Source: Devosia sp. 1566 (GTDB lineage: Bacteria > Pseudomonadota > Alphaproteobacteria > Rhizobiales > Devosiaceae). From it: DNA of 64,000 bases. Under the pieces are notes generated by a model. The model saw only the letters and a program-made list of their open reading frames with translations, was not told the origin of the DNA and did not search any database. Shown here one piece after another: positions 8,914 through 17,384 of the stretch; the stretch's first letter is position 1; each line of letters starts with the position of its first letter. The DNA lies in NCBI RefSeq assembly GCF_004005995.1, contig NZ_CP034767.1:3348001-3412000 (forward strand). Direction: 5' to 3'. The translations under genes and the position numbers were made by a program.

Positions 8914-9150
8914 TCAGGGTGTCTTGGTAGAGGAGGGGGAGGCAAGCGCGGGATCCCACTCAGCAACAAGGTCGAGGGACGAGGTGGGCCCGTTCCATCT
9001 GTATCCGTTGCCGTACCAACACTGGTTGCGGCAGAGAAAAACCCAAGGACTGTCGCTCGCGCGCATTGGACCAATATGTTGGCCATCCTGGGTGCGATAA
9101 AACTTGCCGTCCTCGATCATCACTGCATTCTCAACCATGGTGTACCTCAT
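8914..9150 (-). CDS. small hypothetical protein with Trp/Gly-rich phage-type motif
   Basis: A 78-aa protein with the sequence FYRTQDGQHIGPMRA, then YGNGYRWNGPTSSLDLVAEW. Short proteins of this pattern (a GxxxGPM strand, a Trp-rich turn, and DLV.EW near the end) are found in alphaproteobacterial phages and elements, but no function is known to me. The real start may be the internal Met before IEDGKFYR. It ends a row of three very short minus-strand ORFs. Confidence 0.5.
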   Translation of the reverse strand: MRYTMVENAVMIEDGKFYRTQDGQHIGPMRASDSPWVFLCRNQCWYGNGYRWNGPTSSLDLVAEWDPALASPSSTKTP

Positions 9151-9165
9151 CCGGGCTTTCGGCGC

Positions 9166-9237
9166 TCAAGACTCGACCTTAGTCGGGACATGTGGCTCGA
9201 TGATGTATCTCCGGTAATGGTTGGCGAGCGCGGACAT
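9166..9237 (-). CDS. possible 23-aa ORF
   Basis: Reads MSALANHYRRYIIEPHVPTK and three further residues, starting 6 bp after the stop of the next upstream small ORF, with AAGGCGAC ahead of the ATG. The composition is protein-like and the spacing fits a compact phage-type operon, but the length alone cannot prove it. Confidence 0.25.
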   Translation of the reverse strand: MSALANHYRRYIIEPHVPTKVES

Positions 9238-9243
9238 GTCGCC

Positions 9244-9363
9244 TTAAGCGTCGCGGCGCCCTTGTTGATGCTCCAGCGGGGAGCGCTTAGCTGCCACAGC
9301 AGCCTTCTGGTCCAACTCATCGAGGAAATGGCGCGACCACGTTTGGTTTTCAACCTTGATCAC
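9244..9363 (-). CDS. possible 39-aa ORF
   Basis: From GTG 9363 it reads VIKVENQTWSRHFLDELDQK, then AAVAAKRSPLEHQQGRRDA. The sequence is helical and charged, and it leads directly into the 23-aa ORF at 9166-9237. Possibly a small phage-type protein or a remnant. Upstream (9364-9508) nothing is recognised. Confidence 0.25.
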   Translation of the reverse strand: MIKVENQTWSRHFLDELDQKAAVAAKRSPLEHQQGRRDA

Positions 9364-9508
9364 GCCGAGGCGACAAGCTTATCGGAAGCTCGCACTCGAA
9401 GTGCACGACCCCACTGGGTTTTCCTGATCCGGCGGTATCAACCGGCTTGGTGCATTAGCTCCTGTCTGCCCTTTCCAACCTCGTCGGCGAGTGCTCGCCT
9501 TCTCTCTT

Positions 9509-10315
9509 CTATGCGACGGTCGGCTCCCTGTAGCGCTCACCGCTTGTCATCAGCGCCCAGACCATCCGGGCGAAGAACTGGCTGATCGATTCTGACTCAG
9601 GGTCGCCCAAAATCGAGTTCAGCTTGGTGAAGGCGGCCTTGACGAAGCGAGAGGACGACGACAGATCGCCGGGCAATCCGATCGCGCCCAGGCCGCGGCT
9701 GTAGACGTCGAAGCTGAGCTGGTTCGAGAAGTGCTGCTCGGGCGGGTTCGTCGACAGGTGCATGAAGTTGTTGAGGTTGAAGGACTGGATGTCAAAGGTC
9801 GGGTTATTGGTGAGCACGCCGATAGGGTTGTCGTAGACCTTCAAGCCGTCGCGCACCGACTCCACAGTGATGGACTTGTCGCGGTCCGAGATGATCCAGT
9901 GCAGCGGCGAGAGCGGGAACGCCTCGCTATACGAGATATCGACGAGGTTGAACGCGCGCAGCTCGTCCTTGACCTGGTCCACCGTTTCGAACTTGCCCAG
10001 GATCCAGGGGATGAACTCGAAGGGCGTAATATTGGTCTTGCCGGGGTCCTCTGGCTTGTAGTCGGCGTTGCCCCAAAAGGCGAGGCCCGCCATGCTGAGC
10101 CCCTTCTCGTTGGTCGCATCGTAGTACAGCGGATAGCCATCCGAGACGGTGGCCATGCCGATGATGGCGTGGTGCGTGTCGAGCCTGGGCATTCTGCGGA
10201 ACTCAAAGGGGAAGTTGCGCGGCGTGACCGTGACGGTCTCGTTATAAGAGAACTCCAGATCGAGATTGCGGCCGAAATAATGGTCTTTGGTGGTGTAGTT
10301 GGCGCCCGTGCACAT
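9509..10315 (-). CDS. bile salt hydrolase / choloylglycine hydrolase-like protein, C-terminally truncated
   Basis: An Ntn-hydrolase of the conjugated bile acid hydrolase/penicillin V acylase family (cleaves amide bonds). All expected active-site residues are visible: nucleophile Cys2 (MCTGANY), Arg16 and Asp19 (GRNLDL), Asn83 (FWGNADY), Asn171 (LTNNPTFD) and Arg223 (SSSRFVKAAF). The family is normally about 315-335 aa. This one ends at 268 with an unrelated tail (MVWALMTSGERYREPTVA) where a further 50-60 residues should form the last core strands. No other frame downstream supplies them. Start ATG 10315 behind GGGAGAT. The product is probably unstable or inactive. Its resemblance to gut actinobacterial and firmicute enzymes suggests transfer. 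Confidence 0.8.
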   Translation of the reverse strand: MCTGANYTTKDHYFGRNLDLEFSYNETVTVTPRNFPFEFRRMPRLDTHHAIIGMATVSDGYPLYYDATNEKGLSMAGLAFWGNADYKPEDPGKTNITPFEFIPWILGKFETVDQVKDELRAFNLVDISYSEAFPLSPLHWIISDRDKSITVESVRDGLKVYDNPIGVLTNNPTFDIQSFNLNNFMHLSTNPPEQHFSNQLSFDVYSRGLGAIGLPGDLSSSSRFVKAAFTKLNSILGDPESESISQFFARMVWALMTSGERYREPTVA

Positions 10316-10331
10316 CTGCCGATCTCCCGTT

Positions 10332-10647
10332 CTACCGACTGCCTCGGCTGGCGCAGCCCTGCCCCAAACGCGACATGATTTTTCTGTTGTTCAGCTGCGC
10401 CTTGCTGGCCATTGGTAATCTCGGCCTGGAATGCCGTGCGGGCATTGTGCAGGCCCTCGACGAATTGCTGCCAGGAAGCATCAGTGGCGGCGCCCAGGCC
10501 GTCGAGTTGTTCGCGCCCTTCGCGCAGCCGGGCTTCCACAGCTGCCTTGCGCGCGTCGAGCTCGGCCTTGGTTCCATGAGCTGCGCTGGCCGCCGATTGC
10601 TCGAGGTACTCGATCTCAAGCCGGAACGCGGCCTCCTGCGCCCTCAA
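10332..10647 (-). CDS. coiled-coil protein resembling sll1863-type stress proteins
   Basis: From a TTG at 10647 the frame reads about 105 residues of charged heptad-like sequence (RLEIEYLEQSAASAAHGTKA; LREGREQLDGLGAATDASWQ; HNARTAFQAEI). This resembles the soluble coiled-coil proteins annotated as sll1863-family stress response. No stop occurs before the bile-salt-hydrolase gene: the frame stays open to 9841, across that gene in another frame. The natural 3' end therefore seems lost, which suggests a junction near 10330. The N terminus is also uncertain because TAG lies just upstream. Confidence 0.45.
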
Positions 10648-10659
10648 CCCCCGCGATGA

Positions 10660-10761
10660 CTACGGCGCGGCGAAGTTCATAATCGGCAGCGGTAGCGGGA
10701 ACAAGGCCCACGGGCCCGCAAGGACGGCCACGAGCAGGGCTACAGATGCCTTGGACGTCAA
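10660..10761 (-). CDS. possible 33-aa single-helix membrane protein
   Basis: A TTG-initiated ORF with one hydrophobic stretch, SVALLVAVLAGPWALFPLPL, just upstream of the coiled-coil gene and behind AGGAAGGAACC. An ATG four bases upstream opens a different frame (MFDVQGIC) that loses the hydrophobic run, so a frameshift is also possible. Small one-helix proteins next to such coiled-coil genes occur in rhizobia. Confidence 0.3.
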   Translation of the reverse strand: MTSKASVALLVAVLAGPWALFPLPLPIMNFAAP

Positions 10762-10765
10762 ACAT

Positions 10766-11232
10766 GGTGGTTCCTTCCTGTCAGTGCGCGGCTGTCTTAA
10801 GTGCAGGCTGCGATCGGGCACCCGAACCGTGGTGGGGCACCGAAGTCGGATTTGAAAGGCGGCGAGGGACGCGTCGGGCTCCAGCTAACGGACTATGTTG
10901 CACGATGAATATGCCGCGTGCGCCAGCTCCGTGAATAAGGAGCAGTTCGACGGCATCGGCTTTCCAGTCCGTGGACCGTCCATCACGACCCGGCCGTCGC
11001 CCCCAGATAACAAACCGCGTGCACATGCTGGCCTCTACCAAGTGAGGCGCTTCATTGCGCTCATGCCGTGTGGTTGACCGACTGCAGCTGATCGTTACGG
11101 AACCATCCCTACGCGTGGTCATTGGAAAGATCCGCCCATTCGGCGTCATCGGGATGTAAGCGGCCGCACTCCTCTACCGCGACCTTGATCTCTTGCTGAG
11201 TCAGCACGAAACCCCTTGGCCGCAAGGAGAAT
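10766..11232. other. intergenic with a possible short minus-strand ORF
   Basis: No gene is recognised with confidence. At 11109-11207 (minus) a GTG-started 32-aa frame reads LTQQEIKVAVEECGRLHPDD then AEWADLSNDHA, which is protein-like and may be a remnant or a small gene. A longer minus frame at 10781-11149 has biased, Arg-rich composition and is probably not coding. Confidence 0.3.
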
Positions 11233-11703
11233 ATGATGACCATTCTCGATATCGGCCCAGAGCGGCAGGCGTTCAATCTCGAGCAAGCCACGCGCGAGAA
11301 CCAGAATTACCGTGCCGTGGCTTGGAGTGGCCGCTACCTTCAGGTTACCTTGATGTCGATCCCGGTGGGAAGCGACATCGGGCTGGAGGTTCATCCCGAG
11401 ACCGACCAGTTCCTGCGGCTGGATGCTGGGCAGGGCCGGGCCCAGATCGGCCCGGCAAAGGACCAGCTCACCTTCGAGCGCGAAGTGTGCGACGGCTGGT
11501 GCGTGTTGATACCCGCGGGCACCTGGCACAACGTTACCCATATCGGCGGCCAGCCCATGCAGCTCTACGTCATCTATGCTCCTTCACACCACCAACCCGG
11601 AAAGGTGCACCAGACCGCCGCTGCCGCAGCCTCCGATGCTAATGACGAACCCGCAGACTGGTCGGTCCAGCCCGCGAGGACGCGTCCGGACCAGCACGCA
11701 TGA
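11233..11703 (+). CDS. cupin-domain protein
   Basis: A 156-aa single-domain cupin. The first conserved motif is around VGSDIGLEVHPETDQFLRLDAG (residues about 46-67, with the metal-ligand-type H and E), the second is PAGTWHNVTHIG (about 97-108). Cupins of this mannose-6-phosphate-isomerase-like group bind a metal in a small barrel; the substrate is unknown. The C-terminal 35 residues are low-complexity (TAAAAASDAND). AAGGAGAAT precedes ATG 11233. It has no operon partners. Confidence 0.75.
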   Translation: MMTILDIGPERQAFNLEQATRENQNYRAVAWSGRYLQVTLMSIPVGSDIGLEVHPETDQFLRLDAGQGRAQIGPAKDQLTFEREVCDGWCVLIPAGTWHNVTHIGGQPMQLYVIYAPSHHQPGKVHQTAAAAASDANDEPADWSVQPARTRPDQHA

Positions 11704-12420
11704 TCGTCCGATCTGGAGACGACCCGTTTCGATCATGCAGCTTCAGCCATATCAAAGGGGCGTTCGGTGGCTGGGCTGGGTGCATCAACATACGTCATCA
11801 AGGAGCGGCTGGAGCGTTGCTCGTTTCCGGCTGCCAAGTCTTTTGACGGCCGCTACCGGGTGGCCGGGGTGGAAGAACGCGTCCCACTCCGGATGTTCAA
11901 CCTGCCCTATCAACATCCTAGAAGCCTCCTGTCCGGTTCGGCGCCTCGGCACGGCGTCGACAGGAGGTGACGGTGCCTGCGCCGCCGTGAGCATCTAGGC
12001 GGGTTGGATGCCGATCACGCGCCTTAGCGTGGCCGCTTTGAGACATTCTTCAGAGTGCCCGCTATGTCTGAAATGGGCTCGACAGCAGTCCCCTCCCCCG
12101 TTTCGCCAATGGGGTGGCTACCGCACGGGAAGCAGTGGCGAAAGCTGCCCTTCACCTAGGCTGAAATTTTCGCCCCGGTTATTGAACCTAGGCGGGTCCA
12201 CGGGCGTTCGTGGCTAAGGCCTAATGTAACCCCAACCGTCCGCTTATGGGTTTCTCTACGCCCACCGTCACGAGCTCGCGGTACCCAGAGTGGCGACCAT
12301 GGCCCTCTGTAGCTTCGTCGTCGCGGCCACTCAGGTAAAGGCCGGCCGGTCCTGTACCGAGCTGCCCCCGTGCAGACAGCTGACATGGCCCTTTCTGCCG
12401 GCCCCTGGAAGGAAGAGCTG
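11704..12420. other. intergenic region with dispersed repeat
   Basis: About 700 bp without a supportable gene. It holds one copy of a 133-bp dispersed repeat (12070-12202) and the 10-mer GTCCGCTTAT at 12238-12247, which also forms the ends of the element at 20427-20557. The promoter of the exporter genes should lie in its last part. Confidence 0.4.
12070..12202. repeat. 133-bp dispersed repeat, copy 1
   Basis: Nearly identical to 35408-35539, with about five substitutions and one 1-2 base gap. Shared landmarks are CGACAGCAGTCCCCTCCCCC, CCAATGGGGTGGCTACCGC, CAGTGGCGAAAGCTGCCCTT and GGTTATTGAACCTAGGCGGG. In this copy the frame QWRKLPFT-EIFA is interrupted by TAG. Confidence 0.85.
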
Positions 12421-14154
12421 ATGCTGGTCCGCCTCGTCCGGGAGTACCTCCAGCCCTACCGACCCTGGTTGGGCCTGATCGTGGTGTTGCAGCTGGTCAG
12501 CACAGTGGCCGCCCTTTATCTGCCCAGCCTCAACGCGGACATCATCGACCGCGGCGTGGCGGTGGGCGACACGCCCTTTATCGTGCAGACGGGCGCCATC
12601 ATGCTGGTGGTCGCGCTGTTGCAGATCGGGGGCTCGATTGCCGCGGTCTGGTTCTCGGCTCGGACCGCAATGAGCTTTGGACGGGACCTTAGATCCGCGA
12701 TCTTTCACCGGGTCGGCTCCTTTTCGCAACGCGAAATGCAGCAATTCGGGGCGCCCTCGCTGATCACCCGGGAAACCAATGATGTGCAGCAGGTGCAAAT
12801 GCTCGTACTTACGAGCTGCACCCTGATGGTGACGGCTCCCCTGATGATGGTGGGAGGCGTGGTGATGGCCATGCGGGAGGATTTCGGGCTTTCCTGGCTG
12901 CTGGCGGTCTGCATTCCCGCCCTTGTGGTGGCGGTTTTGCTCATCGTCTCGCAAATGGTGCCGAGCTTTCGCGCCATGCAGGAGCGGATCGACGAGGTCA
13001 ACCGGCTGCTGCGCGAGCAGATCACCGGAGTGCGCGTGGTGCGCGCCTTTGTTCGCGAGCCCCATGAGGTCGAGCGGTTTGCCGAGGCCAACGAGCAGCT
13101 CACCGCAGTGGCGGTGCGGGCGGGACGCTGGATGGCCACCATGTTCCCCACCGTCATGCTCATCCTCAACCTCTCCTCGGTGGCGGTGCTCTGGTTTGGC
13201 GGGCATCGGGTGGCGAGCGGACAAATGGAGGTCGGCTCGCTCACGGCGTTCCTCGCCTATCTCGTGCAGATCCTCATGTCGGTGATGATGGCAACCTTTA
13301 TGCTGATCATGGTTCCCCGTTCAGCGGTTTGCGCCGACCGGATCACTGAGGTGCTGGACGCCAAAAGCTCGGTGCTCCCTCCCCAGGTGCCGGTCACCGA
13401 GCTGCCCGAGCGGGGCACCCTGGTATTCGAAAAGGTCGAGTTCACCTATCCCGGCGCCGATTTGCCCGTGGTTCGCGACGTGTCCTTCGCCGCCCAGCCG
13501 GGCCAAACCGTCGCAATCATCGGCTCGACGGGCGCGGGCAAGAGCACGATCATCAACCTCGTGCCGCGCCTGTTTGACGTGACCGGCGGAAGGGTGCTGG
13601 TGGACGGCGTGGATGTTCGCCAGCTGGATCCCGACCTGCTTTGGAGCGTGATCGGGCTCGTGCCGCAACGCAGCTGGCTGTTTTCCGGCTCGATCCGGTC
13701 CAACCTGCAATATGGCCGGCCCGATGCCACCGACGAGCAGATGTGGGAAGCCCTCGAGGTCGCCCAGGCGCTCGACTTCGTCAGGGCCATGCCCGAGCAG
13801 CTCGATGCGCCCATCGCCCAGGGCGGCACCAATGTCAGTGGCGGCCAGCGCCAGCGCCTGTCCATCGCGCGGGCCCTGATCCGCAAGCCGCAGATCTATC
13901 TGTTCGACGACTCTTTCAGCGCCTTGGACCTAGCGACCGATGCGCGTTTGCGGGCCGCCCTGCATCCAGTCACCCGGGACGCGACCGTGGTGCTGGTCGC
14001 CCAGCGCGTGTCCACCATCCGTGACGCCGACCTTATCCTCGTGATCGACAATGGCGCGATCGTGGGCCGGGGCCGCCACGACGAACTGCTGGAAGGCTGC
14101 GCGACCTATCGCGAGATCGTGGCTTCGCAATTGCGCGCAGAGGAGGCGGCATGA
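12421..14154 (+). CDS. ABC exporter half-transporter, degenerate ATPase site
   Basis: A type-1 ABC exporter of 577 aa: six membrane segments in residues 1-310, then the ATPase domain with Walker A GSTGAGKST (368-376) and signature VSGGQ (about 472-476). Walker B reads YLFDDSFSALD, with Asp497 where the catalytic Glu should be, and the H-loop reads VLVAQRVSTI with Gln for His. Both changes mark the degenerate half of heterodimeric exporters (TM287/288, BmrCD, LmrCD types). The next gene supplies the canonical half. Start ATG 12421 follows GGAAGGAAGAG; the frame upstream to GTG 12370 is poorly conserved-looking. Likely exports drugs or lipophilic compounds. Confidence 0.88.
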   Translation: MLVRLVREYLQPYRPWLGLIVVLQLVSTVAALYLPSLNADIIDRGVAVGDTPFIVQTGAIMLVVALLQIGGSIAAVWFSARTAMSFGRDLRSAIFHRVGSFSQREMQQFGAPSLITRETNDVQQVQMLVLTSCTLMVTAPLMMVGGVVMAMREDFGLSWLLAVCIPALVVAVLLIVSQMVPSFRAMQERIDEVNRLLREQITGVRVVRAFVREPHEVERFAEANEQLTAVAVRAGRWMATMFPTVMLILNLSSVAVLWFGGHRVASGQMEVGSLTAFLAYLVQILMSVMMATFMLIMVPRSAVCADRITEVLDAKSSVLPPQVPVTELPERGTLVFEKVEFTYPGADLPVVRDVSFAAQPGQTVAIIGSTGAGKSTIINLVPRLFDVTGGRVLVDGVDVRQLDPDLLWSVIGLVPQRSWLFSGSIRSNLQYGRPDATDEQMWEALEVAQALDFVRAMPEQLDAPIAQGGTNVSGGQRQRLSIARALIRKPQIYLFDDSFSALDLATDARLRAALHPVTRDATVVLVAQRVSTIRDADLILVIDNGAIVGRGRHDELLEGCATYREIVASQLRAEEAA

Positions 14155-16160
14155 CCGCGCCAGACAGGAGCAATTCGCCGCCCGCCGAGGCAACCGGCGA
14201 CGGGCGGCTGAAGGAAACCGAGCGCATTCCGCCAAGCGCCGGGGGCCCCGGGCGAGGCCATTTCGGCGGTGGCATGGTCGGCCAGAAAGCCATGTCCTTT
14301 GGACCCTCGGCGCGCCGGCTGGTGGCGCGCCTGGCGCCCGAAAGCGCCAAAGCCCTCGCCGTGGTGGCGCTGGCGGTTGTGAGTGTGGCGCTCACCGCCC
14401 TTGGGCCGAGGATCCTGGGCCGCGCCACCGACCTGATCTTTTCCGGACTGATGGGGGGACAGCTGCCGGCGGGCCTGAGCAAGGCGGAGGCCGTAGCCAC
14501 GCTGCGCGCGCGGGGGGATGACCAGTTCGCCGACATGGTCGCCTCGATGAGCCTCGTTCCCGGCCAGGGCATCGACTTCACCGCCGTGGGCGAAGTGCTG
14601 CTTTGGGCACTGGGGGTTTATATGGCTGCCTCGATACTGGCCTGGCTGCAGGGCTTTTTGCTCAACGATGTCGTGCAGGGCACCGTGCTGCGCATGCGCG
14701 CCGAGGTCGAGGACAAGGTCAACCGCCTGCCCCTGAGCTATTTCGACCGGCAGCCGCGGGGCGAACTGCTCAGTCGCGTCACCAATGACATCGACAATGT
14801 CAGCCAAACGCTGCAGCAAACCATGAGTCAGCTGCTCACTTCCCTGCTAACTGTTGTGGCGGTGCTGGGGATGATGTTCCTGATCTCCCCCCTCCTGGCG
14901 CTGGTGGCGCTGGTCTCGATTCCCTTGTCCCTGGCGGTCACCCGGGTGGTGATGCGCCGATCCCAAGGCTTGTTCGTCGAGCAATGGCGGCGCACCGGCC
15001 GGCTCAATTCCCATATCGAGGAAACATTTTCCGGACACGCGCTGGTCAAGGTGTTCGGGCGCCAGGGCGAAGTCGAAACAGTGTTCGCGCGCGAGAACGA
15101 GGCGCTTTACCGCGCCAGTTTCGGGGCCCAGTTCATCAGCGGCCTCATCATGCCGCTGATGATGTTCATCGGCAATCTCAACTATGTCGTCATCGCCGTC
15201 CTGGGCGGCGTGCGGGTGGCGAACGGCACCATGTCGCTGGGGGACGTGCAGGCCTTCATCCAGTATTCCCGCCAGTTCACCCAGCCGGTGACGCAGGTGG
15301 CCTCCATGGCCAACCTGATGCAATCGGGCGTTGCGTCGGCCGAGCGGGTCTTCGAGCTGCTCGATGCCAAGGAGGAAAGGCCGGACCGCCCCGGCCCCGT
15401 GACCGCGCTGGACGCACGCCGCGGCGAGGTGCGCTTCCAGAACGTGTCGTTCTCCTACCAGCCCGACACGCCGCTCATCGAAAACCTTTCGCTGGTCGTC
15501 GAACCGGGCCAGACGGTGGCAATCGTTGGCCCGACCGGGGCAGGCAAGACCACCCTGGTCAATCTGCTGATGCGTTTCTACGAGGTGAGCGGTGGCCGGA
15601 TTACGCTGGATAGCGTCGACATATCAGCCATCCCGCGGCGCACGCTACGCAGCCGGATCGGCATGGTGCTGCAGGACACCTGGCTCTTTCAGGGGACTAT
15701 CCGCGACAACATCGCCTATGGGCTCCCCGGCGCCACTGACGAGCAAATCCTCAAGGCCGCCCGCGCGACCTTTGTGGATCGCTTCGTGCATTCCCTGCCG
15801 GCGGGCTACGACACGATGATCGACGAGGAAGGCTCCAACCTTTCGGGGGGCGAGCGGCAGCTGGTGACGATTGCCCGCGCCTTCGTGTCCGACCCCGCGC
15901 TGCTTATTCTCGACGAGGCGACCTCCGCGGTGGACACCCGCACCGAATTGCTGCTGCAACAGGCCATGTCGGCCTTGCGCAGCGAGCGCACCTCGTTCGT
16001 GATCGCCCATCGCCTGTCCACCATCCGCAATGCCGACCTGATACTCGTGATGGAGCGCGGCACCATCGTTGAGCAGGGCACACATGATGAGCTGCTGGCC
16101 AAGGAAGCCGCCTACGCCAAGCTCTACAACGCCCAGTTCCCGGCGCAACCTATAGATTAG
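14151..16160 (+). CDS. ABC exporter half-transporter, canonical ATPase site
   Basis: The partner of the preceding gene, with its ATG overlapping that gene's stop (ATGA). Of 669 aa, residues 1-60 are a Pro/Gly-rich tail, followed by six membrane segments and an insert between the first two (LPAGLSKAEAVATLRARGDD). The ATPase domain has Walker A GPTGAGKTT, signature LSGGERQL, Walker B LLILDEATSAVD with the catalytic Glu, and H-loop VIAHRLSTIRNAD. The pair should work as a heterodimer with one active and one degenerate ATP site. The extended N terminus and periplasmic insert match the longer subunit of LmrCD-like exporters. Confidence 0.9.
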   Translation: MTAPDRSNSPPAEATGDGRLKETERIPPSAGGPGRGHFGGGMVGQKAMSFGPSARRLVARLAPESAKALAVVALAVVSVALTALGPRILGRATDLIFSGLMGGQLPAGLSKAEAVATLRARGDDQFADMVASMSLVPGQGIDFTAVGEVLLWALGVYMAASILAWLQGFLLNDVVQGTVLRMRAEVEDKVNRLPLSYFDRQPRGELLSRVTNDIDNVSQTLQQTMSQLLTSLLTVVAVLGMMFLISPLLALVALVSIPLSLAVTRVVMRRSQGLFVEQWRRTGRLNSHIEETFSGHALVKVFGRQGEVETVFARENEALYRASFGAQFISGLIMPLMMFIGNLNYVVIAVLGGVRVANGTMSLGDVQAFIQYSRQFTQPVTQVASMANLMQSGVASAERVFELLDAKEERPDRPGPVTALDARRGEVRFQNVSFSYQPDTPLIENLSLVVEPGQTVAIVGPTGAGKTTLVNLLMRFYEVSGGRITLDSVDISAIPRRTLRSRIGMVLQDTWLFQGTIRDNIAYGLPGATDEQILKAARATFVDRFVHSLPAGYDTMIDEEGSNLSGGERQLVTIARAFVSDPALLILDEATSAVDTRTELLLQQAMSALRSERTSFVIAHRLSTIRNADLILVMERGTIVEQGTHDELLAKEAAYAKLYNAQFPAQPID

Positions 16161-16800
16161 TCGATAGTTCGCCACTGGCCCGCCTGATTAGCGTAACAAG
16201 GCGACGTTCGCCTGCTGAGAACGTCTTACGGAACCGTACCGAAAGAGACCACCTAAGCTTTGTCATAACCCTTGCAGTCGAGCTGGCTTAGCAGCCTGTC
16301 TGCTGTGGCCCATTCCCTGCCTTTGTGCCTCACGGCCTGCATCGGCAGGAACGGGGTGGGTAGCGGACTGGCAGATTCCGGGGGCCACGTTTCAGAAGCT
16401 GCCGCTCTATGAGAAGGCCCGGCATACTCGGGCCTTGTGAGACGTGCGCTGGCACAGGCGGAAGTCTCTGCTCTGCACTCCATTCTTGTCCCTGCTTGGA
16501 AAAGCGCTGCTCGTCAGCTTGGTCTTGTCCTCGGTTTCTTGACAGGTGCCTTTTTCCGGGAGGCGGCGGCGTTGGCAGGCCTTTATGTTCTGTTCCTCGG
16601 CTTTGCATTCTACGGGCCCCCTCTTGGCCGGGGAACCCGATGCAGGTGGGGTTTTTCATCAACCATCTCACATTCATGGCCGGCTTGCTGTTCGCCCGTG
16701 CATGGACCGGGCGGACGCTGACCCTCGCTTCGCCGGCGTCATGGCGCGCATGGTCAGCTCACGACACGGATAGTCGTTCATCAGGCAAGAGGAGGGCATA
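16161..16800. other. intergenic debris
   Basis: About 640 bp with no convincing gene. Around 16353-16367 it carries GGGGTGGGTAGCGGA, a motif shared with 17805-17819 and 43954-43968. A minus frame ending at 16253 (KGREWATADRLLSQLDCKGY) is protein-like and may be a gene remnant. AAGAGGAGGG at the end is the ribosome site of the orphan signal peptide. Confidence 0.35.
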
Positions 16801-16875
16801 ATGCTCAGACGCACTTTCCTGTCACTGTCGGCGGCGCTGGTACAGCTCATTGCTGTGCCCACACGAGCCCAATAA
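16801..16875 (+). pseudogene. orphan signal peptide (24 aa) of a truncated gene
   Basis: After a strong AGGAGG site the ORF encodes MLRRTFLSLSAALVQLIAVP then TRAQ and stops. This is a textbook signal peptide (basic start, hydrophobic core, a TRA cleavage end) with no mature protein after it. The following 45 bp run into the convergent HxlR gene. It is best read as the 5' stub of an exported protein whose body was deleted; a leader or small secreted peptide is less likely. Confidence 0.5.
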
Positions 16876-16920
16876 GCCGACCAGCCGCACAACGGGCGGC
16901 CAGGTCCTGGCAAATGGATG

Positions 16921-17265
16921 CTACTCCTCCGGGGGTTGCAGTTGCCGACGATACAGGATCCCCCATTCATGCAGCCCGGCGAGGACGGGCTCCAGGGAAT
17001 GGCCCCGCGGGCTTAGTTCGTATTCGACCCTGGAAGGAACTTCGGCGAAGACGGTCCTGACGACGACTCCGTCCGCCTCCAACTCTCGCAGCTGCAGCGT
17101 CAGCATCCTCGGTGTCGATCCGGGGACCAGATGGTGAAGTGCGCCAAAGCGACGTCGTCCGCTCAGCAGTGCATAGAAAATCAGTGGCTTCCACACCCCG
17201 CCCACAACGGAAAGGGTTGCCTCTATCGGGCATCCCGTTCTCTGCTCAGACCGCTTCCAGCGCAT
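16921..17265 (-). CDS. HxlR-family transcriptional regulator
   Basis: A winged-helix regulator with family hallmarks: a conserved Cys in QRTGCPIEATLSVVGGVWKP, then GRRRFGALHHLVPGSTPRML, the wing RELEADGVVVRTVFAEVPSR and VEYELSPRGHSLEPVL. The start is uncertain: the internal Met giving MRWKRSEQ at 17265 fits the family length better than the upstream Met at 17298. It is divergent from the SnoaL-like gene, with about 120 bp between them, and probably controls it and itself. Such regulators often respond to electrophiles or redox stress through the N-terminal Cys. Confidence 0.82.
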   Translation of the reverse strand: MRWKRSEQRTGCPIEATLSVVGGVWKPLIFYALLSGRRRFGALHHLVPGSTPRMLTLQLRELEADGVVVRTVFAEVPSRVEYELSPRGHSLEPVLAGLHEWGILYRRQLQPPEE

Positions 17266-17384
17266 CGCATTACTTTCAAGAATGGTACTCGCAGCCAAAC
17301 TTGTGCGTACTTGTTTGTGCCCGCCGCATCACTCAGTTTGCCAACACAGCGGCCAGAGATGGCGGAAATCGGGAGTGCTGCCAT

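Noticed and set aside
9841..10330. Long minus-strand reading frame overlapping the bile-salt-hydrolase gene
   Set aside because: Its sequence here is Arg/Ser/Pro-rich frame shadow; only the part above about 10330 looks like protein.
10895..11077. 60-aa plus-strand ORF starting MLHDEYAAC
   Set aside because: No ribosome site or family resemblance and the C-terminal half is low quality; not supported.
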